Of a stretch of 64,000 bases of DNA, positions 59,973 to 64,000 are shown one piece after another; the stretch's first letter is position 1, and each line of letters begins with the position of its first letter. The notes under the pieces were generated by a model. That model searched no databases. It was given only the letters and a program-made list of their open reading frames with translations, and had not been told where the DNA came from. Source of the DNA: Polyangia bacterium (GTDB taxonomy: Bacteria; Myxococcota_A; Polyangia; Nannocystales; Nannocystaceae); contig JAUIFF010000003.1 in NCBI GenBank assembly GCA_030429545.1, positions 186,001-250,000 on the forward strand, read 5' to 3'. The translations under genes were made by a program, and so were the position numbers.

Positions 59973-62060
59973 CTAGTTGTCGAGGGGACTTGTGGTCGTG
60001 GTCGTGGCCGGGTCGTCGACCGCGGGCGTTGCTTGGCTCGGGTCTTTTTTCGCGTTTTTCTTGTCCCCTGGCAGGCGAATCGGCCCAGCACTCGGAATCC
60101 GCACACTGCCGACGTCGGGTCGACCCGAGCGGGTAGGACGTTTTTTGGGGCGCTTTTTGGGACGCTTTTTCTTGCGCGCCTCAGCCCGTTTACGCCGACG
60201 CTCAGCCGCTGCTTTTTGGGCTGCTTCGGCCGCCGCAAAGTGGTCGGCCGCCTCGACACCAAGACCCGGAGGCAGCAACTTCACAGGCTTGTTGCGTTTG
60301 GGATGCCCCGGCGGATAGATGACCTCGTATAGCCGCCACGTCGAGTGCCACGAGCGAAACCCGGCGACCTGGCCAATCTCGATCAACTGGTCCTCGCTCC
60401 AGTTTTTGGTGTTGCGCTTGATGTACGTGGTGTTGGTCCGCCAGCCGACGACGTAGTCGATGTTCTCGCTGCGGATGTACTCCATGTTGCGGCCAGCCAT
60501 GATCTCGGTTATCGCCTCTGAGTTGACGACGCCGTCTAGGTTGACGTAGTGCACGTTGCGCGCGTAGTAGGCCAGCGCACCGGTTTGGCTCGAGCCAACA
60601 ACTGTCCCCCGCGGGAAGTAGGCGTCGGCCCAGATCCCCAGGTTGCGATAACCCGTGTCCACGCTCGCCGGCCAGAACATCATGATCTGAAATCGCCGCG
60701 AGGCAAAGCAGACAAACCCGAGGTAAACGGCAACGGCAATGTACAGCACCGGGCGGGAAAGCAGGCGAAACCGCGTGCGATAGTTGTCTGCCCACGCAAC
60801 CAAACAGCCGAGCGCGACCGCTGAGATCGCGATCATGGCCGGGTTGACGACGTAGAGGTAGCGTTTAAAAAACCACGGCGCAAAGATGTAGCATGTATAT
60901 GCAAAGTACAGGCAGATGCCGTGAATCACCGGGAGCGCCAACCACCGCAGGGGGGTCTCCTGCAGGGTTTGATAGGCCTTCCACGTGCGTAGCTGCTTAA
61001 ACTTGCGCGAGACAAGCCACAGCCCGAGGGCGATCAGCACGAAGATGCCGACGATGTACAGGAGATGGGCCGAGTTGCTGCGGATAGCCTTGTAGCCAAC
61101 GCGAAACTTCGAGATGTAAAATGCGGTCGTGATATTGAAGTTGGCGTTGGTCAGGCTGATCCAACGCACCGCTTTGCCGCTGATCGGAAACCACTCGCCG
61201 GTGTAGTAAAGCGAGTAAAAAAACCAAGGTGCATACCCGGCGACCGTGCCAACAAGCAGGGCGAGGTTTCGCAAAAACCATGCTTTAACCGGCGAGGCCA
61301 GCCCCTGGCCCTGCGCCCGAGCTCGCCACACAAGCGTGGCGAGAGCCCACAGCGAAGCCAGGGCAAAAAACACGCCGAGGACAAGGACGTCGATGCGAGC
61401 CATCCCGCCAATACCCACGACGAGCCCGAGGACGACAAAATGGCGGGCTTTGGTCGAGGTGAACGAACGTGTCAAGGACAGTCGCCAGGCGATCAACAAA
61501 AACAAAATTGCCAGGCTTGTCTCGAGGCCGTTGGTCGCCGCCCGCAGCGTGGCCGGATGCATCGCCCACATCAGCCCGGCGATCGCGGCCGTGACTTCGC
61601 CGACCCACGGCTCACGATGCTTGCGAAATGCCAGCCGGACAATGTGCATGATGAGCAGCACGCTCAACAGGTCAAACAACACACAAAAGCCCAACGCGAC
61701 CTTCACCATGGCGTCGAGGGTGTCGACCTGGGTCAGCGCGTCCGCATCTAAAAATGCAAATACACTGGATGTGCACCACACAAACAGCGGCTGAAACCCG
61801 TTGGTGTAGCGGTCGATGAACACCGGACCATTGCCCTGGCCGATTTGCTTGGCGATCTCGAGCGAGATATAGGTGTCGTCGGGAATGGTGCGCCCGTCGA
61901 GTGCCGGGAGCGGGCGCATCATCAACCACAGGCGCAGGGCGATTGCCACCAGCATCACCCCGAATACCAACCATTTGTATATACTTCGAGTTGGTGGCTT
62001 GGCGTCGCTAGCGGGGGCGAGTGAACTCGCAGCTGCGTCGGGCTGTGGCGGGGTTTGCAT
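59973..62060 (-). CDS. Membrane glycosyltransferase-like protein with basic tail
   Basis: A 695-residue membrane protein with about ten helices. After a short N-terminus (MQTPPQPDAAASS) comes the first helix, then an acidic periplasmic loop (DGRTIPDDTYISLEIAKQIG), the layout of GT-C/ArnT-type transferases that use lipid-linked sugars. A soluble periplasmic domain (about 500-600) follows. The C-terminal 90 residues are extremely basic (RRRKRAEARKKKRPKKRPKK) and then Pro/Thr-rich. The sugar and acceptor are unknown. ATG 62060 is preferred to an upstream extension. Confidence 0.82.
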   Translation of the reverse strand: MQTPPQPDAAASSLAPASDAKPPTRSIYKWLVFGVMLVAIALRLWLMMRPLPALDGRTIPDDTYISLEIAKQIGQGNGPVFIDRYTNGFQPLFVWCTSSVFAFLDADALTQVDTLDAMVKVALGFCVLFDLLSVLLIMHIVRLAFRKHREPWVGEVTAAIAGLMWAMHPATLRAATNGLETSLAILFLLIAWRLSLTRSFTSTKARHFVVLGLVVGIGGMARIDVLVLGVFFALASLWALATLVWRARAQGQGLASPVKAWFLRNLALLVGTVAGYAPWFFYSLYYTGEWFPISGKAVRWISLTNANFNITTAFYISKFRVGYKAIRSNSAHLLYIVGIFVLIALGLWLVSRKFKQLRTWKAYQTLQETPLRWLALPVIHGICLYFAYTCYIFAPWFFKRYLYVVNPAMIAISAVALGCLVAWADNYRTRFRLLSRPVLYIAVAVYLGFVCFASRRFQIMMFWPASVDTGYRNLGIWADAYFPRGTVVGSSQTGALAYYARNVHYVNLDGVVNSEAITEIMAGRNMEYIRSENIDYVVGWRTNTTYIKRNTKNWSEDQLIEIGQVAGFRSWHSTWRLYEVIYPPGHPKRNKPVKLLPPGLGVEAADHFAAAEAAQKAAAERRRKRAEARKKKRPKKRPKKRPTRSGRPDVGSVRIPSAGPIRLPGDKKNAKKDPSQATPAVDDPATTTTTSPLDN

Positions 62061-62296
62061 GCAAATGTCGGGCGCGGGCGAGCGGCACACCGTAGCCAGT
62101 GTTTGCCCGGCTTGGCAACTGCCTGAGCGCAGGTCAGGCACCTCACAGGGCGGTCTTTGGCAAACCGACATTGCGAGCCGGCACACATTCCCCGGCCGCC
62201 CTGCCCCGACCACCCGGCGAGATGCGAGAAACACCACGATCTTTGACCAGAGTCGCAGGCTCGCGCATCCATGCGCGAAGCGGTAAACCCCACCCG

Positions 62297-62656
62297 ATGG
62301 CCGACGAAATCGTCATTTTCCACAACCCGCGATGCAGCAAGTCGCGCGAGACCCTCAAGCTCCTGCGCGACCGCGGAATCGAGCCAACGGTGGTTCGCTA
62401 CCTCGACAACCCGCCCGACGCGAAGGCGATTCGTGCGTTGCTCGGCAAACTCCAGATCGAGGCCCACGCGCTGATGCGCCGCAAGGAGAAACGCTACCGA
62501 GAGCTCGGACTCTCTCCCGAGAAGTCGGCCCGCGAACTCGTCGACGCGATGGCCGAAAATCCCTTCCTGATCGAGCGCCCGATTGTGGTGGTCGGCCAAC
62601 GGGCGGCGATCGGCCGGCCCCCCGAAGCCGTCTTAGAGATCCTACCCACGCGCTAG
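62297..62656 (+). CDS. arsC: Arsenate reductase (glutaredoxin type)
   Basis: A 119-residue ArsC/Spx-fold protein. It has the catalytic Cys in HNPRCSKSR, then RYLDNPP and the C-terminal IERPIVVVGQRAAIGRPPE with the conserved Arg residues. It reduces arsenate to arsenite with glutathione and glutaredoxin. No other arsenic genes are adjacent, so it may be a general YffB-like member. ATG 62297 gives the standard length. Confidence 0.9.
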   Translation: MADEIVIFHNPRCSKSRETLKLLRDRGIEPTVVRYLDNPPDAKAIRALLGKLQIEAHALMRRKEKRYRELGLSPEKSARELVDAMAENPFLIERPIVVVGQRAAIGRPPEAVLEILPTR

Positions 62657-62696
62657 GACAGCGCTCGCTCGCGGTCAGATATGGTAGTTTCCGCCT

Positions 62697-63911
62697 GTGT
62701 CTATCGGTGAAGTTGCGGTTTCCCAAGGTTTCCTAGGCGCCCAAAACTGGCGCCGCTCGTTCGCGGGATATGTGTTGATACATGGACTTGTCGTGGCCAC
62801 GGGTTGTAGCTCCGGGGCCGCAACTTCACGTGGCACCGACACCTCGATCACCACGGCAACCACCGCACCGACAACCACATCACCCAGCGAAACCGAGGGA
62901 ACGACCGAGGCGACCGTGGGTCCAACCGGTGACGGCAGCGACTCCGACAGCGGCGAGACGACCTCGACAACCGATCCGACAACTGGTTCGACCACGGTCA
63001 AATATGATGTAGGTGCACCGGATGCCGGCGACACCGAAGGCAACGCCTGCGAAGTCGCCGACCACACTGCCTGCGACCTCGAACCAGATGACCCGTTTCG
63101 AGCGATTGGGCTCAATTGCCCGGGCGAGGTAACCGTCGCCGGCTCGTGGCAAACCGATCCCGTCGGCATGGAAGTGATCGCCTCGTGGGGCGAGGGCACA
63201 ACCTACACGCCACGCGAAGGTTCGCATTTTTTGGTGCTGTCCTCCGGCGACTTGGGTGAACGCCTAGACGTCCCCGACAGCCCGGGCGATGCGGCCTTTC
63301 ACTGCAACTCGACACACATGCTCGACGGCATGGATACGAGCAAATTTCCGGCGCCCATTCAGGCCAAAGATGTCGGCGGCGACTGCCTGCAAAACCCCGC
63401 ACTCGTCGGTACCGGCGACTGCTCCAACACGATCGAGTCACAGTTTCAACAAAGCGGCTGGAAATACGACTACCAGGAGCTGCGGTTTTCAACCACGGTG
63501 CCGGAGGGGGCCTCGACACTGAGCTTTGATGTCGCCTTCTTGACCAAGGAATACCCTGTGTGGCTCGACATGCCTTTCAACGACATGTTCATCGCGTGGG
63601 TCGAGTCGAGCACATGGAGTGGAAATGTCTCATTCGACCAGAACGGTAAGGCCCTATCGCTCAACGCTGCCTTCCTCGAGTACTTCGACGAAAATGGTGA
63701 CCTCCCCCAATTTGCCGGCACGTGCATGCGCTATAGCGCGGGCACAGGTTGGCTGACGACGACGGTCGCTGTCGAGCCCGGGGACGACATCGAGGTTGTG
63801 TTTGCCGTGTTTGATCTCGACGACGCCAACTGGGACAGCTTTGTGTTTTTGGATAATGTCCGCTGGGGATGCGACGAGATCGACGAACCTGAGACCGAAC
63901 CTATCGGGTGA
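62697..63911 (+). CDS. Choice-of-anchor-L lipoprotein
   Basis: A 404-residue lipoprotein. A hydrophobic segment ending VVATGC (Cys37) follows a longer n-region. The linker is Ser/Thr/Glu-rich to about 100. The C-terminal domain (about 255-395; VAFLTKEYPVWLDMPFNDMF, VFAVFDLDDANWDSFVFLDNVRWGC) is of the choice-of-anchor-L type, found in many secreted proteins, with Cys-rich parts before it. The role is unknown, probably surface binding. The start is GTG 62697. The palindrome copy TGTAGGTGCA lies at 63008. Confidence 0.8.
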   Translation: MSIGEVAVSQGFLGAQNWRRSFAGYVLIHGLVVATGCSSGAATSRGTDTSITTATTAPTTTSPSETEGTTEATVGPTGDGSDSDSGETTSTTDPTTGSTTVKYDVGAPDAGDTEGNACEVADHTACDLEPDDPFRAIGLNCPGEVTVAGSWQTDPVGMEVIASWGEGTTYTPREGSHFLVLSSGDLGERLDVPDSPGDAAFHCNSTHMLDGMDTSKFPAPIQAKDVGGDCLQNPALVGTGDCSNTIESQFQQSGWKYDYQELRFSTTVPEGASTLSFDVAFLTKEYPVWLDMPFNDMFIAWVESSTWSGNVSFDQNGKALSLNAAFLEYFDENGDLPQFAGTCMRYSAGTGWLTTTVAVEPGDDIEVVFAVFDLDDANWDSFVFLDNVRWGCDEIDEPETEPIG

Positions 63912-64000
63912 CTGAGCGTACAGGTTGGGCGGAAGAGGCGCGCTGCCACAACCGCGGCCAGATGCGGCGGCCCGTCGTCCTCCCACAAAACACGCAGCAT
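63912..64000. other. Window end, no gene resolved
   Basis: These 89 bases contain no start, stop or motif that I can interpret. A minus-strand gene may end or cross the boundary, but the fragment is too short to judge. Confidence 0.3.

Larger units (their letters stand above)
3355..63017. repeat. Highly iterated palindrome TGYANNTRCA (about 45 copies)
   Basis: By hand scan, exact copies start at 3355, 3683, 4052, 4370, 5165, 6118, 9028, 10385, 11942, 13872, 14297, 15083, 15401, 19773, 25834, 26071, 26620, 29409, 30438, 32429, 34759, 36092, 36200, 37761, 39276, 41950, 42984, 44827, 45122, 46611, 47933, 49132, 49665, 50245, 51724, 54879, 55741, 55960, 56362, 57559, 58105, 59675, 60894, 61755 and 63008. 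Variants with C at position 7 or G at position 4 (such as TGTATACACA and TGTAGACACA) add about 20 more. At about 63 % GC about two exact copies are expected, so enrichment is about twenty-fold. Flanks often extend the symmetry to ATTGYANNTRCAAT. The spread suggests a genome-wide signal and not a mobile element. Confidence 0.85.

Noticed and set aside
1-64000. tRNA, rRNA, CRISPR, insertion sequence or prophage features
   Set aside because: None was visible by eye on either strand; no transposase, integrase or cloverleaf sequence could be supported.

Overview
The window looks like a chromosomal segment of a GC-rich myxobacterium, most likely of the Nannocystis/Enhygromyxa type. The evidence is about 63-64 % GC by eye, many lipoproteins with long Ser/Thr/Asp/Glu linkers after the lipobox, MYXO-CTERM-like and CFI-box-CTERM C-termini, an AgmX/PglI-type protein, and mixed housekeeping and secreted genes in short operons. 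I see no tRNA, rRNA, CRISPR array, insertion sequence or prophage. About 56 protein genes are supported.

Layout. 0-5 kb: a small membrane protein, a single-domain response regulator, a YhhN protein divergent from a YihY protein, a MurE-like ligase and a HIT protein. 5-17.6 kb: a MYXO-CTERM protein, a repeat-bearing lipoprotein convergent with a DUF6940 protein, a TPR membrane protein with its partner, a vWA lipoprotein, a MetX-like enzyme, an AgmX/PglI-type protein, and SirB1-like and YbjQ-like proteins. 17.6-28.5 kb: a large lipoprotein, an acyltransferase/epimerase pair, a lipoprotein next to a copper monooxygenase-like protein, a proline-rich membrane protein, a LON-domain protein and the Fe-S carrier ApbC. 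28.8-41.8 kb: def, trpS with a GNAT partner, a Cys-rich lipoprotein, a CFI-box protein, a membrane-anchored GH3 enzyme, gloB, an LMW phosphatase with a fructosamine-kinase-like protein, a phosphoesterase and a histone-tail-like coiled-coil protein. 42-46 kb: a lipoprotein, a MATE exporter, a GDAP1-like GST and a CPBP protease. 46-53.5 kb: a three-gene redox operon. 53.5-64 kb: two small genes, a nucleotidyltransferase, a three-gene molybdenum hydroxylase operon, a membrane glycosyltransferase-like protein, arsC and a choice-of-anchor-L lipoprotein.

Two things stand out. First, a degenerate 10-bp palindrome, TGYANNTRCA, occurs about 45 times by hand count, against roughly two expected from base composition. 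It is spread over the whole window. In 33 of 37 coding copies it has one reading phase (nnT-GYA-nnT-RCA), so every fixed A/T base falls on a wobble position. This looks like selection on DNA sequence, as for a nucleoid-protein or methylase site. Second, genes at 46017-53503 encode a pseudokinase/pentaheme cytochrome fusion, a cyclic-nucleotide-binding/ferredoxin/membrane-helix protein, and a tetraheme/ferredoxin/flavoprotein whose flavin fold looks circularly permuted. Together they could carry electrons between cytoplasmic NAD(P)H and periplasmic hemes under signal control; I know of no described system with this composition.

Two convergent gene junctions (6652-6776 and about 41755-42115) are tandem arrays whose repeat unit contains the 3' ends of both flanking genes. 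This is an unusual form of local duplication.
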